64,000 nucleotides of DNA. Origin: Apostichopus japonicus. Taxonomy: Eukaryota > Echinodermata > Holothuroidea > Aspidochirotida > Stichopodidae. Shown one piece after another: positions 1-12,000 of the stretch. Location: NCBI RefSeq assembly GCF_037975245.1, contig NC_092575.1, positions 263,001 to 327,000 of the forward strand, in the 5' to 3' direction. Below the pieces are notes generated by a model, which was not told the DNA's origin, made no database searches, and saw only the letters and a program-made list of their open reading frames with translations. Position 1 is the stretch's first letter. Every line of letters starts with the position of its first letter. Both the position numbers and the translations under genes were made by a program.

Positions 1-1823
1 GTATTCACTGTAAATACAGTATTCACTGTAAGTACAGTATTCACTGTAAGTACAGTATTCAATAAGGATGAAGATGCTGTACTAGTCATTTAATTCACAC
101 TGTAAGTACAGTATTCAATAAGGATGAAGATGCTGTTTATCATATTCTTGAAAACTGTGATAAATATCATACTTGTACCAGGATATGTTAACAGTACTAG
201 CCTAATTAATATATATGCCGAACATTAATAACTAATTAATGCTACAGTACGTCCAATCAACAGGACTGTGTAACACAATCATGTAGATCTCCATGCAAGA
301 TGCTCTACAACCATTTGTCATATTCATAATTCCATTAAAATCATTTATTCAGTACTATATATTAATTGCACATTAATATGTATGATCGACTGAGATCAAG
401 CCTACATGAATGAATACATGCTGTATTGTACTGTACATACACAGGCTGGCTGTTTGAACAATTCAGGGCATTATAATCATGTAGTGGCTGCACAACAGTA
501 CTCTAGTACTCAGACAACCACTTTACCACAGCTGTACTCATAACCAGCTATGTCAGTAATTGCTACTGTAAATTACAGATGCATGGGAAAAGTGAATTTC
601 TTTTAAATTGTAACTCAATATAAAGTAGACCTCACTTTCAGCATGCTAACAATTGCTAAAACTCTTTGATCCTACCAAGTACCAACCATGCATTCCAAGA
701 CTTATTTAAGTGTGCAACATATTGTAACAGAGAGAGAAAATGCTTCTGAGAGGTGGCATTGAAATGAGGCTCCAAATTTCCACATTAGAACTATTAATTT
801 GGGAAATAATATTGATCATAACCCAACAATTTCTTTCCAAAAGCTACCAAGATCAAGTGCTTCAAGTAGGGGATGGAATAAATTGCCAGACACAGCCCTC
901 TTTTGGTTGAAAGTACCCACAGAAGAATTAATTCTTTGACGGCTAATTTGACGTTCGCTATTTAGAGGTTTTCCAAACGTTTTTTTTCTTCTTTGTCTTG
1001 CAATCAAACTAAACTGTTATTAATATTTAAAATTGTTTTCACTTGATTTGTTTTGGGATGTACAAAGTGTTAATAAATGAATGATTAATCTTCAATTAGC
1101 ATTCAGTACAATCAATTTTGACTTGTGGCCTGTTCCCAAATAAATCTTTGCAAGAGTATTTAGTAAGATGCTGAAGGAGCCATGGTCAAGATTATCCTCC
1201 ATAAATTATTTGAATACACATGGGAGATATATATACTTAAATTGGCATACTCCTATTAGAATGTTCTCCTTCGGGAAAAGTGCCAAAATGCAGTAGGAGA
1301 ACATCTTGTTTGATAGTTTATCAATCTGGATCTGGTCTTTTGTGGCTTGCATGTTGAAGAACATGAATGGAACTACATATGGTGAAATGTTAGACCCCTT
1401 TAGGCCTCCCAGGAGCAGTGGGTACTAAAATTGTTTACTACTGTGTGAAGAGGTTTGTTTACAAGTGTATAAGGCTCTGATAGCAAAAAATCTTCAGTCA
1501 TGATATATTGATGGTGCCATGGAAGGCCAACTTGTGAGCTATCCAGTGATGGGAAGCATTTAGCTAGTGATAACTTCTATCTAGACTTAGAGACCACCTT
1601 ACAGTACTTTTGTGATTTAGTGTGTAAGTCGTTGGGGCTTATAATAGTCGTATGCTACGTACCTTACAGTACTGTATGTCTCTCAGTGAGAATACTGTGT
1701 ATAACAGCATTGTGGAAAACATGGAGCAATGAGGCAATCATCAATAATGGTCAGTGCTCAATATGGAAAGCTTCATGCATCCAGAAAAGAAATTGATGTC
1801 AGCAGATCGGTTAGCACTATATA
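1..1823. other. AT-rich intergenic or intronic DNA, no gene recognised
   Basis: No convincing exon was seen on either strand. The first 140 bases hold a few copies of a short direct repeat built on TACAGTATTC and GATGAAGATGCTG. The stretch may lie inside the minus-strand gene whose exons are at 6040 and 13702, because that gene continues past the left edge of the window. Confidence 0.5.
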
Positions 1824-1831
1824 CTGTAGAC

Positions 1832-2526
1832 CAGGGTTGTCCAACCTTTTGCAGAGGAGGGCCACATGGAATGATTATGATGAAGGAGGGGGCCGCATGA
1901 ACCCTACGCTCGATTTTTCGATTTTTTGCCCGAAGCCCAAGGCAACAAAATGTGAGCACTGCTCGCGGAGTGCACTGATTTATTTTCCTTCCTGATAAAA
2001 CAGATGAATAAAGTCCAGCCGCCCCCCCTCCGCTGAGAGTGTCACACAAACTGACCTGTATGCAGTTTTTTGGACCCAGAAGGTTCGAATGATTGATTAT
2101 ATAGCTTAAAATTGTTATCAATAAATCTGCTCACTAAAATTTCGCACCGTACACTAGCAGGCGCGTAGCCAGGAATTTGCCAAGGGAGGGGTGAAACTGT
2201 AGATTCGGCATTGCAAACTATCTAAGCGGAGCGCCACCATGGTTGGCGCGAAGCGTACAAGAAAATTTTGGCTGTAAATGCCTCCCAGATCGCTGGAAAT
2301 GGCACTTCCCAGGCCTTGTAAGTTGCATTTTAGCATTTTCTCTTTTGAAAATACTAGCGATATCATAAAAACATTAAAAAAAATTTAAAAATATGCTCAA
2401 GGGGGAGGCGGCTGCCCCCTTCGCCCCCCCCTTGGCTACGCGCCTGCAGTACAGCATCTGGTGGGGCGGACGCAACCCTGCGGCGGGCCGGACTGTGGCC
2501 CGCGGGCCGTAGGTTGGACAACCCTG
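1832..2526. mobile_element. Non-autonomous hAT-like DNA transposon with 8-bp target duplication
   Basis: The element begins CAGGGTTGTCCAACCT and ends AGGTTGGACAACCCTG, a perfect 16-bp terminal inverted repeat. It is flanked by the direct repeat CTGTAGAC (1824-1831 and 2527-2534). An 8-bp duplication and CAG...CTG ends are the known hallmarks of the hAT superfamily. No transposase reading frame is present, so it must have been moved by an enzyme encoded elsewhere. A second element (2158-2446) is nested inside it. Confidence 0.9.
2158..2446. mobile_element. Nested MITE carrying the shared GCGCCA hairpin module
   Basis: The terminal inverted repeat starts CAGGCGCGTAGCCA and ends TTGGCTACGCGCCTG. 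It sits inside the hAT-like element at 1832-2526. Internally, around 2217-2325, it has the module TATCTAAGCGGAGCGCC followed by a GCGCCA...TGGCGC hairpin and a downstream GGAAATGGCACTTCCC. The same module occurs at about 28937, 50728, 55325 and 55495. No clean target duplication is visible. Its ends resemble hAT ends, so hAT assignment is by similarity to the other elements here. Confidence 0.75.
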
Positions 2527-3069
2527 CTGTAGACGATACAGTAACAATTTTCAGGTTTTTAAGCTAAGACTGTAACATAGTACAGATCTTACAGGCACAT
2601 ATATGAATTGAATATTTCAACCAAACACTTGAAAACAAAAATAAAACAACAATGTATAGTAACAAGTAATCACATCCCTTTTTTCTTTCCTGGGTTAAAA
2701 TAATAATCTTTGATTAAGTTGTTTTGACAAGGTACTACCCTTCTGAAAGTTGATGACATATGATATTGTAAATGGAAGTGGAAAATGCTCTCAGCCACTT
2801 AAAAGAGGAAAGGTCAAATCCTGCTCACAGTGACATAGAAAAGCCATTCATTAAGGAAATGGAATTGTAAGATGTAAGGATGTTTTGGAGAAAGATGTTA
2901 GATCTGTCATATATTGTTTCTCCTAATTTACAGTAACACTAAGTGTTGCCCATCCCAGGCTTTCAGATATAATGAGTGATGAACGTTTATTTCTGAAATA
3001 TACAGAACTGTGACTTACAGGTTTCAGAAATGGTGACCAATATGGCCAACTTTCCAATTTGACCAATGA

Positions 3070-3780
3070 CCACCTCAAATGACCTTTGACCTCAGCAAAA
3101 TATAAGGGTTCTTGTACTCAATAAGTTGGAGCCACATAAATTGAAGCTTTCCATTATGAGTTTGAGAGCAAAAGGGTTTTTGGACTTTGACCAGTGCTGT
3201 CTCAAATGACCTTTGACCTCCACAGAAAACATCAAGTTCCTTCTTCCCAATATGGGGCATGCACATACTACATATGAAGTTTATTCACCGTACGTTTTGT
3301 TAGTTATCATGTTTACAGGATGCCAGACTAAAAACTCAAATGACCTTTGATCTCCACAGAACACAATACGAATCTTCCACTCAATACTGTGCATCAATGT
3401 CCTACATATGGAGTTTATCCAACACTTACTATGTGAGTTAACATGTGTACAAGGTTTTTGGAATTTGACCAGACCTAGAGCGACAGAAAAACAATGAGTT
3501 TCTTATTCTCAATATGGTGCATTCACAAACCAAATTATACGAAGTTCATCCACTCAACAGTATCAGACTTTGACCTCTATTGACCTCAAATGAGCTTTGA
3601 GCTTTACAAGAGACACTACAGTTCTTCTACTCTATACCAAATAAGAAGTTCTTCACCTGCCATACAGGTTTCCACGTTTACCAACCAAGATGTCACACAC
3701 ACATGCTAACATACACACATACGCACATACACTCCATCACCATTGCATAGATTCATTTTGCCTCTGGCAAGGAATAAACA
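3070..3780 (-). repeat. Dispersed repeat with internal ~170-bp units (TGACCTTTGACCTC family)
   Basis: Several degenerate units each contain a TCAAATGACCTTTGACCTC-like phrase, an 'AATATGG.GCAT.CACA' phrase and a GTTTACA phrase. Related copies in opposite orientation lie at about 33220-34030, with fragments near 12640-12790, 29960, 38990 and 41930-42130. No open reading frame is conserved among copies. The class is unknown to me; it behaves as an old multicopy family. Confidence 0.6.
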
Positions 3781-4224
3781 AAATTAAAGGCAATTTTGGA
3801 GCTTCTGAGGATAAGTTACAAGGGTAAGTACTTTGAGTGCTAGCTGGTTTCAAATACTAATTTCAGCAGCCTCAAATTTGTTAGACAATTTCAAAAGCAC
3901 AACATTTGCTACTAGAAGAATATATATGATTTGAGGGCGACACTTAATGTCTTTGAAAGTATTTTATATCATGAGTGACCATTTTTGGACTTTCTAGCTA
4001 TGTACAGAGTAAAAAGAGTGGTGAGTCTTTGCAGTTTGATTTGACAATAATTTTGAACAACACTAACAAACTGTAGATAACAGGGCTAAACAAGCTTCAT
4101 AAGATGTAGCATGACTATGCAAACTGAAATGACCTATGCAGTAAGTACAGTGTGCAGTACAGGGTCACATACAAAAAAATTCCAGGTAATCAATGAGGCA
4201 TGATGCAACAATAACAGTACAGTA

Positions 4225-4796
4225 TCAAAAGACACTTAAGGCTGGTACTACCTGTAGTACAATACTTAACAACTAACTTAAAAGAGCAGCCATACTTGTG
4301 TACCTGGGCACTGTGTAAACAGAAATAACATGCAAATTATTTGATATTCCTATGATCACCATAAATATTATAAAACTTACTGGTTTATATATTTACGAGT
4401 GACCCGCTTACCTGTCTCCCCACAACATTAGCACCTCATTCTACCGTGTCTATAGTGTAAACTGGTAATCTTTTAACACTGTGCACCCTCAGTGACCGGT
4501 CCTATCCCGTCAATGCCCTTCCTTCTCATTCTACCATCCAAAGTGTTTACTCATGCGTTTTCGTAGTGGATTCAAATCTTTCGAAAACTGCCCGGATTAC
4601 ATTGGATTATTACCTTCTTTACATCCTATTGGATTTCTAAGCGTTTCAAAAGACACTTAAGGCTGGTACTAGTAAAAAACTTAACAATTAACTTAAAAAG
4701 GATAAATGGCATAAGAGCAGCCATACTTGTGTACCTGGGAACTGTAAACAGAAATAACATGCAAATTATTTGATATTCCTATGATCACCATAAATA
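4225..4796. repeat. Direct duplication flanking a palindromic element
   Basis: About 143-151 bases are repeated almost identically at 4225-4367 and 4646-4796 (both starting TCAAAAGACACTTAAGG). Between them lies a roughly 280-base stretch (4368-4645) that starts near ACTTACTGGTTT, contains CTTACCTGTCTCCC, and is related to the element at 5596-5885. The arrangement looks like a local duplication with an insertion between the copies. Confidence 0.7.
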
Positions 4797-5019
4797 CTGT
4801 ATGACAATGATACTCTGTGAAAGCACTGTGAAAGCTTGCTAATATGGCTCATGCTTCTCCATGGCTGTTGTAAAGTACAACATAACAAAGATAACTGTGC
4901 GGTTCAACTAAAGCAGGAATATGAAGACAATCTGATGAATGCAACATACTGTACTGTATGGTGCAAAGACAACTATGTATTGTAACCTTACATTCAAATT
5001 TAACAGAGTAATAAGTGTA

Positions 5020-5565
5020 CATAGTAAGTTTGGGTTTTTATATAGCATAATTGTAGTAAAAATATAGTAGGTTTGGGCTTTTACATAGCATAGTTTTAAT
5101 AATACTGTAGTAAGTTTGGGCTTTTACATACAGTAGCATACTGTAACTTTAGTAAAACTATGGTAAGTTTGGGCTTTAACATACCATAACTGTAGTAATA
5201 CTATGGTATGTTTGGGCTTTTACATCTGTAGCATAATTTTAGTAAAACTATGGTAAGTTTGGGCTTTTACATAGCATAATTATAGTAATACTATAAAGTA
5301 AGTTTGGGTTACATAGCATAATTTTAGTATTTTCTATAGTAAGTTTGGGGGTTTATATAGCATACTTTTAGTAATACTGTAGTACGTTTTAGCTTTTAAA
5401 TAGCATAATTGGAGTAATATATATATAGTAAGTTTGGGCTTTTACACAGCATAATTTTAGTAATTTTACTTTAGTAAGTTTGGGCTTTTATAATTGTAGT
5501 AATACTGTAGTAAGTTTGGGCTTTTACATAGCATAATTTTAGTTATACTGTAGTAAGTTTGGGAG
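5020..5565 (+). repeat. Minisatellite, ~45-bp units
   Basis: About a dozen imperfect units built on AGTAAGTTTGGGCTTTTACA followed by TAGCATAATTTTAGTAATACT are arranged head to tail. Unit length varies through small indels. There is no coding potential. Confidence 0.85.
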
Positions 5566-5595
5566 GGGGGCATAATTGCAACTTAGCACCTACTG

Positions 5596-5885
5596 TACTG
5601 TACAGTAAGTTTAACAATCGTTTACTTCACTCCTGTCTTACCTGCCTCCTACTACACTAATGCCACTGGTATGATTTTTGCACTGCGCCCCCCTGTGTGA
5701 CCTCCCCTACTGGTCACTGCATGCACACTATCGCTTCCTTCTGAATGTGCAGTACCATTCTGAAGTGAAACGTGTGTTTTTTAACTCTTTTGTTTACGCA
5801 TATTATACCAGTGGCGTTAGTGTAGTGGGAGACAGGTAAGTATCGTCTTTCATAAATACCCAAACCAGTAAGTTTTGGGGGTTTC
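5596..5885. mobile_element. Palindromic MITE-like element
   Basis: Inverted arms at 5637-5672 and 5810-5845 pair CTTACCTGCCTCCTACTACA with its near-complement ending GTGGGAGACAGGTAAG. A related copy, also with CTTACCTGTCTCC and the ACTTACTGG motif, lies at 4368-4645. No transposase is present. I cannot assign a superfamily because target duplications are not clear. Confidence 0.6.
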
Positions 5886-6039
5886 ATTATCAATGCAAAA
5901 TCTGCTATCCATCTACTGTGGCATTAATGTAGCAATTTTGCATAACAATGGTTACTTAGTACTAGTGCAGATCTATAACTCCTTCCCCGTCATACAGTAA
6001 ATACAGTCATCCAAGAGAAAGGCAAAACAGTAATTATAC

Positions 6040-9000
6040 CTGAAGGCTATGAGTTACTGGAGGAGGTTGCTGCGAAGAGCTCTCCAAGATGGAGGGTCTC
6101 TTTCTGATGCTTGGACTTGGGCCTCGAATTCGTCCCTCATTTTCTGTAGAAGTAAACAGAGGGATAATTAATAAATATATTTGGTTGTTTAGAATTTCCA
6201 AACTATGTGAATGTCTAATGTTTTACAACATGACTAATTTATAAAATAACTACTGTGTGGTGCTGTGTACATACAGTATAGATTTAGTACTACTGTAGTG
6301 TACTGCAGTGTATCTTTCACTTCCAGTATCTTTATCTTCTTACAGTACTACTGTATATAGTATAGATTCAGTACTACTGTAGTGTACTGCAGTGTATCTT
6401 TCACTTCCAGTATCTTTATCTTCTTACAGTACTACTGTATTCAGTACTACTGTAGTGTACTGCAGTGTATCTTTCACTTCCAGTATCTTTATCTTCTTAC
6501 AGTATTGTACATACATTATAGATTTAGTACTACTGTAGTGTACTGCAGTGTATCTTTCACTTCCAATATCTTTATCTTCTTACAGTACTACTGTATATAG
6601 TATAGATTCAGTACTACTGTAGTGTACTGCAGTGTATCTTTCACTTCCAGTATCTTTATCTTCTTACAGTACTACTGTATATAGTATAGATTCAGTACTA
6701 CTGTAGTGTACTGCAGTGTATCTTTCACTTCCAGTATCTTTATCTTCACACAGGCATACAATATAGATTCAGTACTACTGTAGTGTACTGCAGTGTACAG
6801 TATCTTTCACTTCCAATATCTTTATCTTCTTACAGTATTGTACATACATTATAGATTTAGTACTACTGTAGTGTACTGCAGTGTATCTTTCACTTCCAGT
6901 ATCTTTATCTTCTTACAGTACTACTGTATATAGTATAGATTCAGTACTACTGTAGTGTACTGCAGTGTATCTTTCACTTCCAGTATCTTTATCTTCTTAC
7001 AGTATTGTACATACATTATAGATTTAGTACTACTGTAGTGTACTGCAGTGTATCTTTCACTTCCAATATCTTTATCTTCTTACAGTACTACTGTATATAG
7101 TATAGATTCAGAACTACTGTAGTGTACTGCAGTGTATCTTTCACTTCCAGTATCTTTATCTTCACACAGGCATACAGTATAGATTCAGTACTACTGTAGT
7201 GTACTGCAGTGTATCTTTCACTTCCAGTATCTTTATCTTCTTACAGTACTACTGTATATAGTATAGATTCAGTACTACTGTAGTGTACTGCAGTGTATCT
7301 TTCACTTCCAGTATCTTTATCTTCACACAGGCATACAATATAGATTCAGTACTACTGTAGTGTACTGCAGTGTACAGTATCTTTCACTTCCAATATCTTT
7401 ATCTTCTTACAGTATTGTACATACATTATAGATTTAGTACTACTGTAGTGTACTGCAGTGTATCTTTCACTTCCAATATCTTTATCTTCTTACAGTACTA
7501 CTGTATATAGTATAGATTCAGTACTACTGTAGTGTACTGCAGTGTATCTTTCACTTCCAGTATCTTTATCTTCACACAGGCATACAGTATAGATTCAGTA
7601 CTACTGTAGTGTACTGCAGTGTATCTTTCACTTCCAGTATCTTTATCTTCTTACAGTACTACTGTATATAGTATAGATTCAGTACTACTGTAGTGTACTG
7701 CAGTGTATCTTTCACTTCCAATATCTTTATCTTCTTACAGTACTACTGTATATAGTATAGATTCAGTACTACTGTAGTGTACTGCAGTGTATCTTTCACT
7801 TCCAGTATCTTTATCTTCACACAGGCATACAGTATAGATTCAGTACTACTGTAGTGTACTGCAGTGTATCTTTCACTTCCAGTATCTTTATCTTCACACA
7901 GGCATACAATATAGATTCAGTACTACTGTAGTGTACTGCAGTGTACAGTATCTTTCACTTCCAATATCTTTATCTTCTTACAGTATTGTACATACATTAT
8001 AGATTTAGTACTACTGTAGTGTACTGCAGTGTATCTTTCACTTCCAATATCTTTATCTTCTTACAGTACTACTGTATATAGTATAGATTCAGTACTACTG
8101 TAGTGTACTGCAGTGTATCTTTCACTTCCAGTATCTTTATCTTCACACAGGCATACAGTATAGATTCAGTACTACTGTAGTGTACTGCAGTGTATCTTTC
8201 ACTTCCAGTATCTTTATCTTCTTACAGTACTACTGTATATAGTATAGATTCAGTACTACTGTAGTGTACTGCAGTGTATCTTTCACTTCCAATATCTTTA
8301 TCTTCTTACAGTACTACTGTATATAGTATAGATTCAGTACTACTGTAGTGTACTGCAGTGTATCTTTCACTTCCAGTATCTTTATCTTCACACAGGCATA
8401 CAGTATAGATTCAGTACTACTGTAGTGTACTGCAGTGTATCTTTCACTTCCAGTATCTTTACCTTCATACAGGCATACAGTATAGATTCAGTACTACTGT
8501 AGTGTACTGCAGTGTATCTTACAGTATGCACGGTATAGCTACTGTGCAGTACTGATCATTTTAACTCAAATGTAGTCAGTGCAGTCACATCTTTTCTTTG
8601 GAACACATTTGAAGTGTGAGGGAGAGGCAGTATTTACAGGTTTTACAAGTTCTGAGAGCAACTAAGTCATGAAACTTATGAAACTCAAGTGATGAAACTC
8701 AGTTAAATGAAACCTCTGTGATAAAAAGGCCATGATTTCTATTTTGAGAGTTCACCATTGTGTTTGAAAACAACATGTCAATGAGGGTTGAATACAGTGT
8801 GAACTTTCAGATGAACAGATAATGTTTAAAGTTTCCTATTGCACACTGTAATTATATACCATCATCCATGTTATCCTTGAGTCTTAAAAAGTGAGGTGCG
8901 GTAGCAAGGCAGAGTTTAAATTTATGCTGCATTGAGGGAGGATGGTTGGGTCATTTATGTACTCAACTTGTGGTTTCATCAGAGACAATGCAGTTAACAC

Positions 9001-12000
9001 TTCAATTACTGATCAGTGGAAGAGTCAAGTAAAGTCTTATGCCCCAGTCATACTTCTGCGGTTTGGGCCGTAGATGCGTTTCAGTTCTCTCCACGACTAT
9101 CCATAGTACATCCGTAGTAAATCCATAGTAAATCCGTAACAAACCCGTAGCAAAACCGTGATAGTCCGTGGTGGACCGTAGCGCTTCCATAGCCTTGTTT
9201 CTTCCGCAGCCCGAATTTTGAAATGTTCAAAAATTAAATTTCTTCCACCTATTCCCACGGTCAACCGTAGCACAACTGTAGCTTGCCTTATCACAACCGT
9301 GGCGACCATAGCATAACCGTAGCATTTCCGCCATTGACCGTAGCCAGAAAAGCACTACGGGGAGGCTACGGATATGCTACGGTTGTACCACGGTGTCCAC
9401 GGTATCACTGCCGATGTGCTAGGGATATATACCACAGATGTGCTACGGATATGCCACGGATATGCTACGGATATGCCACGGATATGCTACGGATATGCTA
9501 CGGATATGCCACGGATATGCTAAGGATATGCTACGACAGTGTCTTGGTACCTGCAGTTATACTAAGGGTACGCTGCGACTGTGTTTCTGATATGTTTCTG
9601 ATATGCTACGGTTGTACCACTGTATCTACGGTTACGCTACGGTCTTACAAACTACACACATGTTTTTGCATGCTTCCACGTTGCCAACATAACATCGTCT
9701 GTATTAAATCGCCATTCCATGCAGAGACTCGATGCACTAACATGATTGCAGCCAAAACGAAATGTTCCGGGAGGAGGGGTAGCACTAGGAAATCACCAAC
9801 CCCGCCCACACCCCCTCCTGCACCCACTAAGCCAGAGGCGTGGCTTCTTCTTCCTCCAAGAATTTTTAAAGCAGTTCTCTACTCATTGACATGATGTAGA
9901 TTTGGCTTCGTGGGGTGAATGTGTAGGTGTGAATAACAACAATGTAGACCTAAGTGACTTTGCCTATAATGGTATTTACAAGTGGAATAAATGTCCTATC
10001 ATAATCCCATAGACCATGGGACCATAGCTCATCCGTAGCCACCGTAGTGAGCCCGTTGCTTGCCCCTAGTGCTTCCCTTGATGCTGTAGCACAACCGTTG
10101 TGAGACCGTCCCATAACCGTGACATTCCACAGCAATTCTGTTGCATTTCCTCACTACATCCTTGGATCTTCCTTAGAGGCCATAGTCACACCTCAGTGCA
10201 ACCGTAAAACGTGTACATCCGCGAACAAAATACTGCCCAAACCGCAGAAGTGTGACAGGGGCATTATTTCAAGTTGCAAAACTTTACACCAATTTACAAT
10301 ATATATTAAATGAGTATCCTAGTTGACATCAAAGCAATCACGTTCAATGTAAATGTACAGCTGAAAACTTCCATTTATAAGTACAGTATATACTTAGAAA
10401 TATGCACAACTTACAAGTTGTTTTGTTCTACATTTTGCATTTACTTAAATTTACTAACAAAAAGGTATCAATAGGGATCGATATATGGATCAACAGGAAT
10501 CAACTGTTTATGACATGTTTATGACAGGCATGATCAGTTGCAAGTTTGAAAGTTTAAAACCTACTGTATAGTGAACGCTCATGTCCATAAAAGGCAATGT
10601 AGGTCTAATGCAGCCTCAATTTACTTCACAAATAGGAAACAGGAACAATTGTCTCCACTTGGTTATAAGAAGGAAGTAACAGAATAATATGTACTGCACA
10701 GTGCACACACAAGTGCTGGTAGTGTGGCAAAGTCACTGGCCCTAGTGTATTGTGTATGCAGCTGTGTCTGTATCCTACAGTACAAGTACAGCACCACAGC
10801 TGTACAACACACTGCATCCCAACTGAAGGAAAAGGTTAACCGTAGAACACTGTGACGAGAAATCACTATCAAACCACAGGCACATAATCTAATGGCTACA
10901 GGCTAATAATCTGATTCATGACACCACTTGCCAATGAATTCATTCAAAATGTATACTAAATAAGTTACATGCAGAGTGTTCAAGCTGTATGAAGCCTCAC
11001 TTCTTTCCCTAGAGGTGCATTGAGATGATAATGCACCAAATCATGCTCCAAACAGCCTAGAATATTCAAAGCATGTCAAATTCATGATTCACAATGACCA
11101 TGTTGGGCTAATGTAGGTAATTGTATTGACAATGCTCGCCGTCAACTGCAAACATGTGTCTTTCTCACTACTTTCTGCATCTTAAATATGTTATGCAATA
11201 ACTTAGTACCAAATTAATTTTAAAACTAACTGACTTTATAGTTTCTGTTTTCAAGTTTGTTTAATTGAGTTAATTACTGTACATTGCAATATAATGTAGT
11301 ACGTGTACATGAGTTGTTCAATTGTCATTAAATAGTAATATCTTTTTTCGTAGGGTTATCAATTAATAAAATGTTTTTCTATTCATTATTATTGCCTTTA
11401 AATCATTTGGTTTATTACTAAATATATATTAGGTTATATTAGGTAAAACATTGGTGGGTGATGTCCGAAACAAGATCTATTTGGCAGGGTGATGTCCGAA
11501 ACAAGAGTCAAGAAAAAAAAATTCCGAGAGGACATGACCCAGAATTTTCAGCGTTTGGTTAATATGCTTATGTTGTGGTTTTAGTTTATGGTATAATTGT
11601 TACCATTACTTTCAATTTTGCTCTTTGCTTTATTTCAGGAAAAATTGAAATTTTGCTAATGATACTCTAATATTTTTATAATAACATTATCAATATCATT
11701 GAAAACTTGTCTTATAATAGCAAATTTTATTTAAATAAAGAAAATAACAACAGAATTCCCAAATGTAGCAGTAATGGAATGACACACCACCATTAATAAA
11801 AAAGAACAAATTTTGGAATATTTATAGATTGTCACACTTTCAACCATCTTGAATACAATTTCCGGAAATAGTTTAAGGTCTGGTCAATTCTGATTCATAA
11901 ATTAGAGATATAAGTTATGTTATAAAGTAAATGTTATATAAATTATGTTATTTATTTAGAATAGAAGTTCTTTATTGTAATTTGAAATTTGCTACCTCTG

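Noticed and set aside
816..1007. 63-residue minus-strand frame
   Set aside because: Considered as a further exon of the BCR-like gene or a transposon tail; no splice sites in phase and no motif I could name.
9283..9894. 203-residue plus-strand open frame
   Set aside because: It reads through the CTACGGATATGC repeats of a foldback element; composition is repeat-driven and there is no domain.
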